Shown here in pieces: positions 17,128-27,087 of a stretch of DNA of 35,002 nucleotides. The notes below the pieces were generated by a model. That model saw nothing but the letters and a program-made list of their open reading frames with translations, had not been told where the DNA came from and searched no databases. This stretch comes from an uncultured Clostridia bacterium (GTDB taxonomy: Bacteria; Bacillota; Clostridia; Oscillospirales; Acutalibacteraceae): contig CALWUI010000007.1 of the NCBI GenBank assembly GCA_944384705.1, positions 1 to 35,002 on the forward strand, given 5' to 3'. A program made the position numbers and the translations under genes. Position 1 is the first letter of the stretch. Every line of letters begins with the position of its first letter.

Positions 17128-17158
17128 AATAAACGTGTATATTTTAGGAGGGAGGTTT

Positions 17159-17797
17159 GTGAAAAAGAGAGGGTACAAGCAAAAAAGGTTATCTGTTAAA
17201 ATAAAAATTATAATAATTGCTATTTTTTTGTCTGCCGCTGCAATTTTGTTCGACGTTCAAATGAGACCACTTATAAAATCAGTAATATTTAATCAGGCAC
17301 AGACTGCATCGATAAACATAATAAATAAGGTAGTTGCAGAAGAATTGTCACGGGTGGACATGGATTATTCAGATATATTAGATATTCAAAAAAATAACAA
17401 TGGTAAAATTTTGGCTATAAGTACTGATATGAAAAAAGCAAATTCTTTAAAATCTTTATTAGCTATTTCGATTCAAGAAAAATTATCTAAACTAGAAAAT
17501 CAAGAAGTAGAAGTTCCGATGGGAACTTTTACAGGGACGGAAATTTTGAACGGTAGAGGCCCTAAGGTAACTGTGCATATGTCGATGTCTGGCAGTGTTG
17601 TTATGGATTTTAAAAGCGAATTTGTTTCAGCAGGTATAAATCAAACAAAACATAGATTATATCTTGACGTAAGTACTGAAGTTTTTGCAATTATTCCTGG
17701 TTATCCTGTTAATACGGTTATGAGTACGAGCATATTAATTGCAGAAACTATAATTGTTGGAGAAGTTCCAAAATTATTTGCTGGTTTTGCTCAATGA
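17159..17797 (+). CDS. yunB: sporulation protein YunB
   Basis: YunB is a mother-cell (sigma-E) protein needed for full sporulation in B. subtilis; its mechanism is unknown. The 212 residues start with a basic stretch and one membrane helix (about 15-32), followed by the family's conserved Q-M-R-P-L-I. The later parts V-P-M-G-T-F-T-G and G-R-G-P-K-V-T-V also match. The start is GTG 17159, close behind AGGAGGGAGG; an upstream in-frame GTG (17135) would put this site inside the gene. It lies 31 bases before ligA on the same strand. Confidence 0.9.
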   Translation: MKKRGYKQKRLSVKIKIIIIAIFLSAAAILFDVQMRPLIKSVIFNQAQTASINIINKVVAEELSRVDMDYSDILDIQKNNNGKILAISTDMKKANSLKSLLAISIQEKLSKLENQEVEVPMGTFTGTEILNGRGPKVTVHMSMSGSVVMDFKSEFVSAGINQTKHRLYLDVSTEVFAIIPGYPVNTVMSTSILIAETIIVGEVPKLFAGFAQ

Positions 17798-17822
17798 ATC
17801 TTTTTATAGAGGTAGGATGTAA

Positions 17823-19817
<1,995 letters not shown>

Positions 19818-19863
19818 AAATAAGAACCACATTATATTTATGCAGCTCTCATTAAAGTTTTAT

Positions 19864-20250
19864 TTATTTTACAAAGCTAAAAAGTGATCCTATTAAAGGC
19901 AGTGGCTTTTGATTTTGCTTTAAAGCGTTATTAATTCCAAGAGCAGTAAACAAAATGTAAAATATAAGCCAAAGAACTTCGAATAAAGCAGAGATACTAG
20001 TTAAAATAGGTGCAATAGAATATAAAAAATTGGATAAAATATTTATAATAATTAAAGAGAAAAAAGACACTGCAGATAAAATAATTCCTTGATTGACGTG
20101 AAATTTAACGGCTGGATTATCTTTTTCTGCCAATAATCCAATTATCCAAAGAACATGTATATATGACAAAACGCAATATAAAATCTGATTTGACATTTTA
20201 AAAGATTTTATTTCTTCTGTTTTAAATTGTTTATTTCCATTTTGACTCAT
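19864..20250 (-). CDS. small membrane protein, DUF4870/Tic20-like (second of a pair)
   Basis: A 128-residue protein with three hydrophobic segments (about 23-40, 53-75, 82-106). The motif V-K-F-H-V-N-Q-G-I-I-L after the first helix and P-L-P-L-I-G near the end are typical of the DUF4870/Tic20-like family. That family's role is not established in bacteria. ATG start with AGAGGTG upstream. It lies five bases after a paralogue and is the last gene of the cyclophilin operon. Confidence 0.7.
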   Translation of the reverse strand: MSQNGNKQFKTEEIKSFKMSNQILYCVLSYIHVLWIIGLLAEKDNPAVKFHVNQGIILSAVSFFSLIIINILSNFLYSIAPILTSISALFEVLWLIFYILFTALGINNALKQNQKPLPLIGSLFSFVK

Positions 20251-20255
20251 AGAAT

Positions 20256-20618
20256 TTACACCTCTTTATTACTTATTTTTTTAAGAAGGCCTCCAATAAT
20301 TGGCAAGTAAGTTTTTGAGCTAGAAATAGCTGAGATTACTCCCATGATAGATAAAATTACCCACGTAACACTAATCCCAATTTTTAACAAAAAACATATA
20401 ATGCTTAATGAGTCCGAAATAAAGTTAAGGATGTAATCAAAAATTATAGTGGATAAAATCAATATAGACATAGTGAAAAATAGAATTTCTCCCTGTCTAT
20501 AATGAAAATTAACTTGATCACAATCCTTTTCGTAAGAGAATTTTCCGATTACAAAAAGAGGACCAATATAAGATACTACAGATAAAAATTTAATATTCAT
20601 TTTGTTATATAAATTCAT
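20256..20618 (-). CDS. small membrane protein, DUF4870/Tic20-like (first of a pair)
   Basis: A 120-residue protein with the same layout as its neighbour: a helix, then V-N-F-H-Y-R-Q-G-E-I-L, two further helices, and Y-L-P-I-I-G near the C-terminus. The two are diverged paralogues. ATG 20618 is preferred because GAAGG is nine bases upstream. A TTG three codons earlier overlaps the stop of the cyclophilin gene (TTGA) but leaves no spacing. Function unknown; co-transcription with a secreted prolyl isomerase is likely. Confidence 0.68.
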   Translation of the reverse strand: MNLYNKMNIKFLSVVSYIGPLFVIGKFSYEKDCDQVNFHYRQGEILFFTMSILILSTIIFDYILNFISDSLSIICFLLKIGISVTWVILSIMGVISAISSSKTYLPIIGGLLKKISNKEV

Positions 20619-20623
20619 AAAAT

Positions 20624-21391
20624 TCAACCTTCAAATTTTGTTATTTCTATTTTTTCTATAACTACGTCGGTTAAAGGTTTATCTTTTTCATCAGTTTCAA
20701 CAGACGCGATTTTATTTATAGTTTCCATACTGTCAAAAACTTGAGCAAAAACTGTATGACCTTTATTTTGTGTATTAAAGGCTCCATCAAGATGAGGATT
20801 ACCACCATTGTTGTTATACAAATCTTTTATTTCTTCGGTAATTTTAGACATATCGATAATGGAGACTTTAGGATTATCTTTATATTTATCATAAACTTTT
20901 TGGGCATAATCCCAGCCACCAAAAGAATCTTTTCCTCCTTGATTTATAAAAAATTGACTTCCATTTGTATTTTTACCACTGTTAGCCATAGCTACAGCAC
21001 CAGTAATATTAAATAATTTATCGCTAAATTCATCTTCAAAAGGTTGCCCCCATATACTTTCTCCACCTGTTCCATTTTGATTTGGATCGCCACCTTGAAT
21101 CATGAAGTTTTTGATAACTCTATGAAAGATTCTTCCGTTGTAGTAACCATTTTTAGAATGAGTTTTAAAATTTTCTACAGCTTTAGGAGCAGCTTCTGGA
21201 AAGAACCTCAATTTAAATTGCCCCATAGAAGTAGTAACAATAGCAATCTCCTCATTATGTTGAGGCAGTTCAAGTTGGTAACCGACTTTTTTATCCGCCT
21301 GAGCATTTAAATTTTTATTAGAACATCCACTTAGTATTAAAATGGATGTTATGAGCACAAAAAAAGAAGAAATAAGGATTGATTTTTTCAT
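20624..21391 (-). CDS. lipoprotein peptidyl-prolyl cis-trans isomerase (cyclophilin)
   Basis: This speeds prolyl isomerisation in proteins outside the membrane. The 255-residue precursor has a lipoprotein signal with lipobox L-S-G-C (Cys23). The cyclophilin domain reads F-H-R-V-I-K-N-F-M-I-Q-G-G-D-P, then A-M-A-N-S-G-K-N-T-N-G-S-Q-F-F-I, holding the usual Arg, Phe, Met and Gln active-site residues. An insertion near 165-205 (K-V-Y-D-K-Y-K-D-N-P) is typical of the Firmicute lipoprotein form. ATG start behind GAGGAAAT. Two small membrane protein genes follow within five or six bases. Confidence 0.9.
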   Translation of the reverse strand: MKKSILISSFFVLITSILILSGCSNKNLNAQADKKVGYQLELPQHNEEIAIVTTSMGQFKLRFFPEAAPKAVENFKTHSKNGYYNGRIFHRVIKNFMIQGGDPNQNGTGGESIWGQPFEDEFSDKLFNITGAVAMANSGKNTNGSQFFINQGGKDSFGGWDYAQKVYDKYKDNPKVSIIDMSKITEEIKDLYNNNGGNPHLDGAFNTQNKGHTVFAQVFDSMETINKIASVETDEKDKPLTDVVIEKIEITKFEG

Positions 21392-21459
21392 AAAACAAAA
21401 TTTCCTCTCGTATTTATAATTACAGATATATTTTATTATATTTATTTTAATATTTCAAG

Positions 21460-21486
21460 CATAGTCAAATCAGACTATGATTTTTG
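21460..21486 (+). promoter_or_regulatory. hairpin in the leader of the S1-domain gene
   Basis: CATAGTC (21460-21466) and GACTATG (21473-21479) form a perfect 7-bp stem with a 6-base loop, followed by ATTTTTG. It looks like a small terminator or attenuator 43 bases ahead of the S1-gene start, or an operator. No upstream gene on this strand needs a terminator. Role inferred. Confidence 0.4.
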
Positions 21487-21521
21487 AACTTGCATAATTA
21501 TAAAAAATAGGAGGAAATAAA

Positions 21522-22499
21522 ATGACAGATTTTTATCCGGAAGGATGGCTTATTGATACGTTATCCAATAAGCTAGCTATGCAAAATCCGTCTACTTTAG
21601 CTCAGGCAAGCCACGAAGAAAAAATTTTAGAATCAAGAGCCCTAGTTTGTGATGGAGATCACAACTTAATTGTTGACTTGGGCTGTATGAAAGGAATTAT
21701 AAATAGAGAAGACGGTGCAATTGGAATAAAAGAAGGCTTGGTTAGAGATATCGCAGTTATATCGCGCGTAAATAGACCGGTTTGTTTTATTGTAAAAGGT
21801 TTTAAAAAGGATAAAAAAGGGCGAACTTATGCAGTTTTGTCGAGAAAAGATGCCCAAACAAAGTGTATGAATCAGTATGTTAAAGATAAAAAAGTAGGTG
21901 ATGTAATAAAAGCAAAAGTTACTCATTTAGAACCATTTGGTGCTTTTGTAGATATTGGCTGTGGAATCGTATCTTTTTTGCCAATAGACACAATTTCAAT
22001 CTCACGTATAGAACATCCTAGAGAACGATTTTCTATAGGCATGGACATAAAAGCGATTGTTAAATCTATAGAAAACGACAGAATAAGCTTAACTCATAAA
22101 GAATTATTAGGATCTTGGGAGGAAAATATAGAATCCTTTTCTGTAGGAGAAACAGTAGCAGGAATCGTCCGATCAATAGAAGAGTATGGAGTATTTATTG
22201 AGTTAGCTCCCAATTTAGCAGGCTTAGCTGAACCAAAAGAAGGCATTAGACCAGGTCAACAAGCTAGCGTATATATTAAAAATATAATTCCTTCTAGAAT
22301 GAAAATAAAACTTATTATAATAGATACCTTTGATTATGATTATAAGCCCACACAGCCCAAATATTTCTTTAAAGAAGATCATATGGACAAATTTATATAT
22401 TCACCTCAAAATTCAGATAGATTAATAGAAACTATTTTCACTAAAGAAGATGAAGACTTTAATCCTGCGTCTACAGAAAAAGAATTAACCTATACATAA
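21522..22499 (+). CDS. S1-domain RNA-binding protein (ribosomal protein S1-like)
   Basis: A 325-residue cytoplasmic protein with two clear S1 (OB-fold) domains: V-G-D-V-I-K-A-K-V-T-H-L then F-G-A-F-V-D-I (about 126-195), and V-G-E-T-V-A-G-I-V-R-S-I then Y-G-V-F-I-E-L (about 207-270). A more divergent, probably S1-like, N-terminal region spans about 35-105, and the C-terminal tail is acidic. It resembles the short S1-related proteins of clostridia that bind mRNA or ribosomes. It is too short to be a full six-domain S1. ATG start with TAGGAGGAAAT. It is a single-gene unit ending in a strong terminator. Confidence 0.83.
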   Translation: MTDFYPEGWLIDTLSNKLAMQNPSTLAQASHEEKILESRALVCDGDHNLIVDLGCMKGIINREDGAIGIKEGLVRDIAVISRVNRPVCFIVKGFKKDKKGRTYAVLSRKDAQTKCMNQYVKDKKVGDVIKAKVTHLEPFGAFVDIGCGIVSFLPIDTISISRIEHPRERFSIGMDIKAIVKSIENDRISLTHKELLGSWEENIESFSVGETVAGIVRSIEEYGVFIELAPNLAGLAEPKEGIRPGQQASVYIKNIIPSRMKIKLIIIDTFDYDYKPTQPKYFFKEDHMDKFIYSPQNSDRLIETIFTKEDEDFNPASTEKELTYT

Positions 22500-22508
22500 A
22501 AAGGAAAA

Positions 22509-22560
22509 ACCGCTCAACAGTACCAAAAGTTTTAAAACACTGTAAGCGGTATTTTTTATT
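22509..22560. terminator. bidirectional intrinsic terminator
   Basis: ACCGCT and ACAGT (22509-22521) pair with ACTGT and AGCGGT (22539-22550), with T-rich tails on both sides (ATTTTTTATTTTT on plus; GGTTTTTCC on minus). It serves the convergent S1-domain gene and the minus-strand hypothetical gene. Confidence 0.85.
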
Positions 22561-22566
22561 TTTATA

Positions 22567-22869
22567 TTAACTGGCCTCTAATGCTTTGCAAAGCCAAACT
22601 TCAGCAATATCTAAAGCTTCGTATAGACCATTTTTTTCACACTTTTTTATGATTCTTTTTCTAGCGCTAAGTTCTGGATCGGTACTTAGAAGTTGCACAG
22701 AGATTTTGTCTGAAACAACAGAGTCAAATAAAGGTTTATCATTTAAAATTTCAAGTTTAATGACATATTCATCAGAGCTGTTTCCATAATAAACAGTATT
22801 GCCACAACGGACCAGAGGTTTATTTTTATAAACAGTAGTTTTATAATCCAAAGTGTTTTTTTTAGGCAA
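22567..22869 (-). CDS. conserved clostridial protein of unknown function, downstream of ireB
   Basis: A 100-residue soluble protein. I recall similar sequences in other clostridia but no assigned function. Features: R-C-G-N-T-V-Y-Y-G-N then Y-V-I-K-L-E-I-L (about 20-42), a central V-S-D-K-I-S-V-Q-L-L-S-T-D (57-69), a basic helix A-R-K-R-I-I-K-K (74-81), and a C-terminal helix Y-E-A-L-D-I-A-E-V-W-L. No signal peptide or membrane helix. The start TTG 22869 lies five bases after GGAGGGG. The longer frame to 22911 would add a hydrophobic stretch but removes the ribosome binding site. It probably shares the ireB promoter. Confidence 0.72.
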   Translation of the reverse strand: MPKKNTLDYKTTVYKNKPLVRCGNTVYYGNSSDEYVIKLEILNDKPLFDSVVSDKISVQLLSTDPELSARKRIIKKCEKNGLYEALDIAEVWLCKALEAS

Positions 22870-22907
22870 AATAACCCCTCCAAACGAAAATAAAAAAATA
22901 AGAATTA

Positions 22908-23156
22908 TCAATTAATATCTAAATAAGATTTAACTAGAGCTTTTAAGAGATCATCTCTATCTATTCTGCAAATAAGACTTCTAGCATTGTTATGTGTGGT
23001 GATATAAGTTGGATCTTGGGATAAGATGTAACCTACAAGTTGATTTATGGGGTTGTAGCCTTTTTGCATTAAAGCCTCATAAACGGTTTTTAAGGTATAC
23101 TTAATAGACTCATCTTTGTTTTCGCTAACAGAAAACATCATAGTTTTATCAACCAT
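22908..23156 (-). CDS. ireB: IreB-family regulatory phosphoprotein (DUF965)
   Basis: IreB is a substrate of the PASTA Ser/Thr kinase IreK in Enterococcus and affects cephalosporin resistance. The 82-residue protein has the family features: N-terminal Thr5 as candidate phosphosite, L-K-T-V-Y-E-A-L, then the highly conserved K-G-Y-N-P-I-N-Q-L-V-G-Y-I-L-S-Q-D-P. A later R-x3-C-R-I-D-R-D-D-L-L stretch matches too. ATG start with AGGAGGATC. In many Firmicutes ireB is followed by ruvX; here the next gene is the 100-residue protein instead. Confidence 0.92.
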   Translation of the reverse strand: MVDKTMMFSVSENKDESIKYTLKTVYEALMQKGYNPINQLVGYILSQDPTYITTHNNARSLICRIDRDDLLKALVKSYLDIN

Positions 23157-23182
23157 AATAGATCCTCCTTTTATAATATAAT

Positions 23183-23217
23183 GTTACAACAATATTTTAT
23201 TTTTTTCAAGTTGTCAA
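23183..23217 (-). promoter_or_regulatory. promoter of ireB, overlapping the pheT stop codon
   Basis: On the minus strand, TTGACA (23217-23212) is followed after 17 bases by TATTGT. The TGA inside TTGACA is the pheT stop codon. The -35 is perfect, the -10 is 4 of 6. Confidence 0.55.
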
Positions 23218-25592
23218 GAACGAAGGGTTATATTATTTTTTTCAAAAGCATCTACAACCTTTTTAATGATAGAGTTGATTTGCTCGTCAGTTAAGGTAGC
23301 AGTATTTGATCTCATAGAAATATTAACTGTAACGCTTTTTTTATTTTTAGGAATTTGTTCACCTTCATACACATCAAAAACCGTTACATTTTCTAGAAAC
23401 TTTCCTGCAGAATTTTTTATGATTTTCTGCAATTTACCAACAGGAACTTCTCTATCGCAAATCAAAGATAAATCACGGTTAACAGCAGGAAATTTAACAA
23501 TACGACTATAAGAAATATTAAAGTCTGCATTATCGAATAATGCTTTAACATCAAGGGCAATAATATAAGCTCGTTTGCCTAAATTGAAATTTTCAAGCAC
23601 AGTAGGGTGAACCTCAGCAATATTTCCGAGAAAAACTTCGTCACATAAAACATCTGCGCAGCGGCCTGGGTGAAAGTAAGCGATTTTAGAATTAGCTACA
23701 AATTCATAATTTTTAATGAATAATTTATCCAGTAAACCTTCTAAAAGACCTTTTACGTATCCAAAATCTATATTTTTGCCATAAAAGCCTGCAATGAGCT
23801 TAAGGTTTTCATTTGGTAGTTCACTGTTATGATTAGGGATAAATTCTTTAGCAAGTTCAAAAAGCTTAGCCTTTTCATTTTTGTGATTATAATTAGAAGA
23901 AAGCACTTCTAGCATCGATGCGATAGCAGTAGTACGCATTAAACTGGTTTCTTCTCCAAGCGGGTTCGAAATTTTTACTGAATTTCGCAAAAAATGCTCA
24001 GGAGGCAATAATAGTTTATTATATTGTTTTGGACTTAAAAATGAGTAAGTAGCGATTTCATCTAACCCCAAAGCTATCATAGCATTTTTTATTTTTTGCT
24101 CGAACTTTTGTTCCTTTGTAAGTTTACCATAATGACTACCACGAAGGGAGGTTGATGGGATACTATCGTAACCATAAAATCTTGCAATTTCTTCTGCAAT
24201 ATCATTTTTATTTTTTAAATCCATCCTAAAACTTGGGACAATAACATTATTGTCAACCACTTTGCAGCCAAGCCTAGACAAGATTTTCTTCATTTCTTCG
24301 CAAGAAAGATCTATATTTAAAAATTTATTAATAAATCCTGAGTCAAAAGGAATTTTAATAATTTCTTCTAAAGAATTATCTACAATAAAAGTTTCAGAAC
24401 AAACTTCACCAGCACCCAACAATTCAATTAATTCACAAGCACGGTTTAAAGCAGGAATACAATTATTTTTATCAAGCCCCTTTTCAAATCGAACACTAGA
24501 ATCTGTACGAAGGGCTTGCTCTTTAGAGGCTATTCTTACAGCAACCGGGTCAAAAATAGCAGATTCAAGCACAATTGTAGCAGTATCATTTTTTACCGAG
24601 CTAAATTCTCCACCCATAACACCAGCGAGCGCAATAGGCTTTTTAGCATCAGCTATAACAAGATTATTTTCATTTAATTTGTGCTCATTTCCATCAAGAG
24701 TTATAATAGATTCATTCTTGTTAGCTCTTCGAACATTAATTTGTGAGCCATCGATATAACGCAGATCAAAAGCATGCATAGGTTGACCATATTCAAGCAT
24801 AACGTAATTTGTAATGTCAACGATATTATTTATTGAACGGACGCCCATTGCTCTAAGTCTCTCGCGAATAAATCTAGGAGAAGGTCCGATTTTAACATTT
24901 TTAACAATTCTAACAGAATAAAAAGGACACAGGTCTTTTGCAGGGACATTTACTTTTATTTCATCTTTATGCGTTTTAGCTAAAGCTCTAACAATCGGTT
25001 TATGGAGTTTTAACTCTTTATTAAAGGTAGCTGCAGCCTCACGAGCTAGGCCGATAACTGAGAGGCAGTCACCTCTGTTAGGAGTAATTTCAAACTCAAA
25101 TTTTACGTCATTAAAACCGATGGCGTCGCAGATATTCTGACCAATTTTACAACTTTCTTCTTGCAAAACGAATATGCCATCCTCAACAGCATAAGGAAAA
25201 TCACTAACGCTAAGACCAAGTTCGGCCAAAGAACACATCATTCCAAGGCTTAAAATACCACGGAACTTAGTCTTTTTTATTTTTGTCCCATCACTTAAAG
25301 TAGATCCATCAAGAGCAACAGGAACAATATCATCAACGCACAGATTTTTAGCTCCAGTAACAATTTGAACAGGTTCGATAGCTCCAACATCGACCATACA
25401 AACAACAAGCTTATCAGCATTTGGATGTTTTTCTATAGACAAAACCTTTCCAACAACAATTCGACTTATTTTTTCTCCCTCAATCTCATATTTTTCAACT
25501 TTAGAACCGCTCATTGTCATTCTGTCAGAGAATTCTTTTGGAGAAACATCAACATCCACAAACTCTTTTAACCAATTCATAGAAAGATTCAT
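23214..25592 (-). CDS. pheT: phenylalanyl-tRNA synthetase beta subunit
   Basis: With PheS it forms the heterotetramer that charges tRNA-Phe. The 792 residues include the N-terminal EMAP/tRNA-binding domain (about 40-150, with H-P-N-A-D-K-L), the B3/B4 editing domain (about 210-385), the B5 domain (about 405-470), a catalytic-like core (I-S-N-P-L-G-E-E-T-S-L-M-R), and the C-terminal FDX-ACB domain (about 700-792, F-P-A-V-N-R-D-L-S). Length is typical. ATG start with AAGGTGG upstream. It lies 34 bases after pheS and under T-box control. Confidence 0.97.
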   Translation of the reverse strand: MNLSMNWLKEFVDVDVSPKEFSDRMTMSGSKVEKYEIEGEKISRIVVGKVLSIEKHPNADKLVVCMVDVGAIEPVQIVTGAKNLCVDDIVPVALDGSTLSDGTKIKKTKFRGILSLGMMCSLAELGLSVSDFPYAVEDGIFVLQEESCKIGQNICDAIGFNDVKFEFEITPNRGDCLSVIGLAREAAATFNKELKLHKPIVRALAKTHKDEIKVNVPAKDLCPFYSVRIVKNVKIGPSPRFIRERLRAMGVRSINNIVDITNYVMLEYGQPMHAFDLRYIDGSQINVRRANKNESIITLDGNEHKLNENNLVIADAKKPIALAGVMGGEFSSVKNDTATIVLESAIFDPVAVRIASKEQALRTDSSVRFEKGLDKNNCIPALNRACELIELLGAGEVCSETFIVDNSLEEIIKIPFDSGFINKFLNIDLSCEEMKKILSRLGCKVVDNNVIVPSFRMDLKNKNDIAEEIARFYGYDSIPSTSLRGSHYGKLTKEQKFEQKIKNAMIALGLDEIATYSFLSPKQYNKLLLPPEHFLRNSVKISNPLGEETSLMRTTAIASMLEVLSSNYNHKNEKAKLFELAKEFIPNHNSELPNENLKLIAGFYGKNIDFGYVKGLLEGLLDKLFIKNYEFVANSKIAYFHPGRCADVLCDEVFLGNIAEVHPTVLENFNLGKRAYIIALDVKALFDNADFNISYSRIVKFPAVNRDLSLICDREVPVGKLQKIIKNSAGKFLENVTVFDVYEGEQIPKNKKSVTVNISMRSNTATLTDEQINSIIKKVVDAFEKNNITLRS

Positions 25593-25626
25593 AAAAAACC
25601 ACCTTATATTTAATCTAAAAAATTAA

Positions 25627-26646
25627 TTAAAATTGATTTAAAAATCTCACATCATTTTCATAAAATAAACGCATATCATCAATATTGTAGCGGCGCATAG
25701 CTATTCTTTCTAATCCAACGCCAAATGCAAATCCACTATAAATTTCAGGATCAATACCACAGTTTTTAAGCACAGTAGGATGAACCATACCGCAACCAAG
25801 AATCTCAATCCAGCCCTCGTTTTTACATAACCTACAGCCCGCACCACGACAACCAAAGCATTGCACATCAACTTCTGCGGATGGTTCGGTATATGGAAAA
25901 TGGTGCGGCCTAAATCTAACAACAGATTCCGCCCCATAAAGAGCCTGGATAAAAGCTTCAAGAGTACCTTTTAAATCTGAGAATGTTACACCCTTATCTA
26001 CAACTAACCCTTCAATTTGATTAAAGAGAGGAGAGTGAGTAGCGTCAATAGTGTCAGAACGATAAACTCTGCCGGGAGAAATTATACGTATAGGCGGCTG
26101 AGTTTTTTCCATTGTACGTATCTGCACACAAGATGTTTGAGTACGTAGCAATACATTTTCGCTAATATAAAAAGTATCCTGAGTATCTCTTGCTGGATGG
26201 TATTTAGGCATGTTTAGTGCTTCAAAATTGTAATAATCTGTTTCAATTTCAGGTCCTTCAACGATATTGAACCCCATACCTATAAAGATCTCTTTAACAT
26301 CATCCAAAACTATGGTTAAAGGATGTTTATGTCCAATAGATCGGTGCAATCCAGGCAAAGTAACATCAATTTTTTCATCATTTAATCTTTGTTCAAGATT
26401 AGACTCTTTGATTTTTTTTATACTAGATTCAAGGCTATAATTAATAAAATCACGAGCTTCATTTACTAATTGTCCGATTATGGGCTTTTCATTATCCGAA
26501 AGTTTTCCTATTTGCTTTAAAATAGTTGTTAGCTCACCTTTTTTACCCAGATATTTGATCCTCAGATTTTCAATATCTTTTAGTGTTTTTACATCTAAAA
26601 TTTCTTTTTGTGCAGTATTTTTAATCTTTTCAATTTGATCTTTCAA
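25627..26646 (-). CDS. pheS: phenylalanyl-tRNA synthetase alpha subunit
   Basis: Catalytic subunit of PheRS. The 339 residues hold an N-terminal coiled coil (1-85) and a class II core with G-H-x-H-P-L, the motif 2 region (L-L-R-T-Q-T-S, F-R-P-H-H-F-P-Y-T-E-P-S), and motif 3 (G-F-A-F-G-V-G-L-E-R). A Cys cluster C-F-G-C-R-G-A-G-C-R-L-C (about 258-269) could bind zinc and is often seen in clostridial PheS. The start is TTG 26646, six bases after GAGGTGA. It is the first gene behind the T-box leader. Confidence 0.97.
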   Translation of the reverse strand: MKDQIEKIKNTAQKEILDVKTLKDIENLRIKYLGKKGELTTILKQIGKLSDNEKPIIGQLVNEARDFINYSLESSIKKIKESNLEQRLNDEKIDVTLPGLHRSIGHKHPLTIVLDDVKEIFIGMGFNIVEGPEIETDYYNFEALNMPKYHPARDTQDTFYISENVLLRTQTSCVQIRTMEKTQPPIRIISPGRVYRSDTIDATHSPLFNQIEGLVVDKGVTFSDLKGTLEAFIQALYGAESVVRFRPHHFPYTEPSAEVDVQCFGCRGAGCRLCKNEGWIEILGCGMVHPTVLKNCGIDPEIYSGFAFGVGLERIAMRRYNIDDMRLFYENDVRFLNQF

Positions 26647-26668
26647 AAAATCACCTCATAAATATAAT

Positions 26669-26709
26669 AAAAAATTCACTTTAATCCCTCAATAGGGACG
26701 AAAGTGAAC
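26669..26709 (-). terminator. T-box-controlled terminator
   Basis: Stem GTTCACTTT-CG-TCCCT / AGGGA-TT-AAAGTGAA(C), loop ATTG, then six T residues on the minus strand. It is mutually exclusive with the T-box antiterminator. Confidence 0.88.
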
Positions 26710-26907
26710 TTCCGTGGTACCACCCTAATTTTTGCGCAAAAAAACGCAAACACTCAAAAGAATTTAACGGTTCTAACCGATGCTCTCTACATATCAAGAA
26801 CACAGCTCCAAAGTGAACTTCATTTTCGTTTTGCAAATAAGCTTACAGCCAAGGCTTATCTCTCTAAAATACAAAACAAGAAAATTACTCTCTTTATCGT
26901 AGCCATT
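26669..26907 (-). promoter_or_regulatory. Phe T-box riboswitch leader of pheST
   Basis: The minus strand contains the T-box sequence AGGGTGGTACCACGG (26726-26712), which pairs with uncharged tRNA ends. Upstream, Stem I shows an AGAGAGTA element near its base and the specifier segment G-A-A-G-TTC-A-C-T-T-T-G-G-A-G. The TTC codon (26816-26814) calls for Phe, matching the genes. Downstream, the terminator stem TTCACTTT...AAAGTGAA (with TCCCT/AGGGA inside) is followed by TTTTTT at 26674-26669. Uncharged tRNA-Phe should favour the antiterminator and raise pheST expression. Confidence 0.93.
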
Positions 26908-26913
26908 AAATTA

Positions 26914-26941
26914 AGTATAACACACTTTCTTATTTTTTCAA
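26914..26941 (-). promoter_or_regulatory. promoter of the pheST T-box transcript
   Basis: Minus strand TTGAAA (26941-26936), a 16-base spacer and TATACT (26919-26914). The start of transcription is expected near 26907, just ahead of Stem I. Confidence 0.65.
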
Positions 26942-26997
26942 ATAATTTTTTCTTCGTCTTGAAGAAGCAAGGTGAATATATTATAATAAATCAACAT

Positions 26998-27030
26998 AAA
27001 AAACCTTTTCTAAAAAATAAATAGAAAAGG
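26998..27030 (-). terminator. intrinsic terminator of the HPr-like gene
   Basis: On the minus strand CCTTTTCTAT pairs with AGAAAAGG around an A/T loop and is followed by TTTTTT. It lies 58 bases after the HPr-like stop. The bases between (27031-27087) show nothing else. Confidence 0.8.
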
Positions 27031-27087
27031 CTATTATAAAATTTAGTATTACTGTGTGCAACTATTGTAATTTATATAAAGAAGAAA

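Noticed and set aside
23266..24759. Plus-strand open frames inside pheT
   Set aside because: They are shadows of the strongly conserved pheT on the other strand, without ribosome binding sites.
26704..27024. Plus-strand frame of 106 codons opposite the T-box
   Set aside because: It lies over a structured leader RNA, has no ribosome binding site and matches nothing recognisable.
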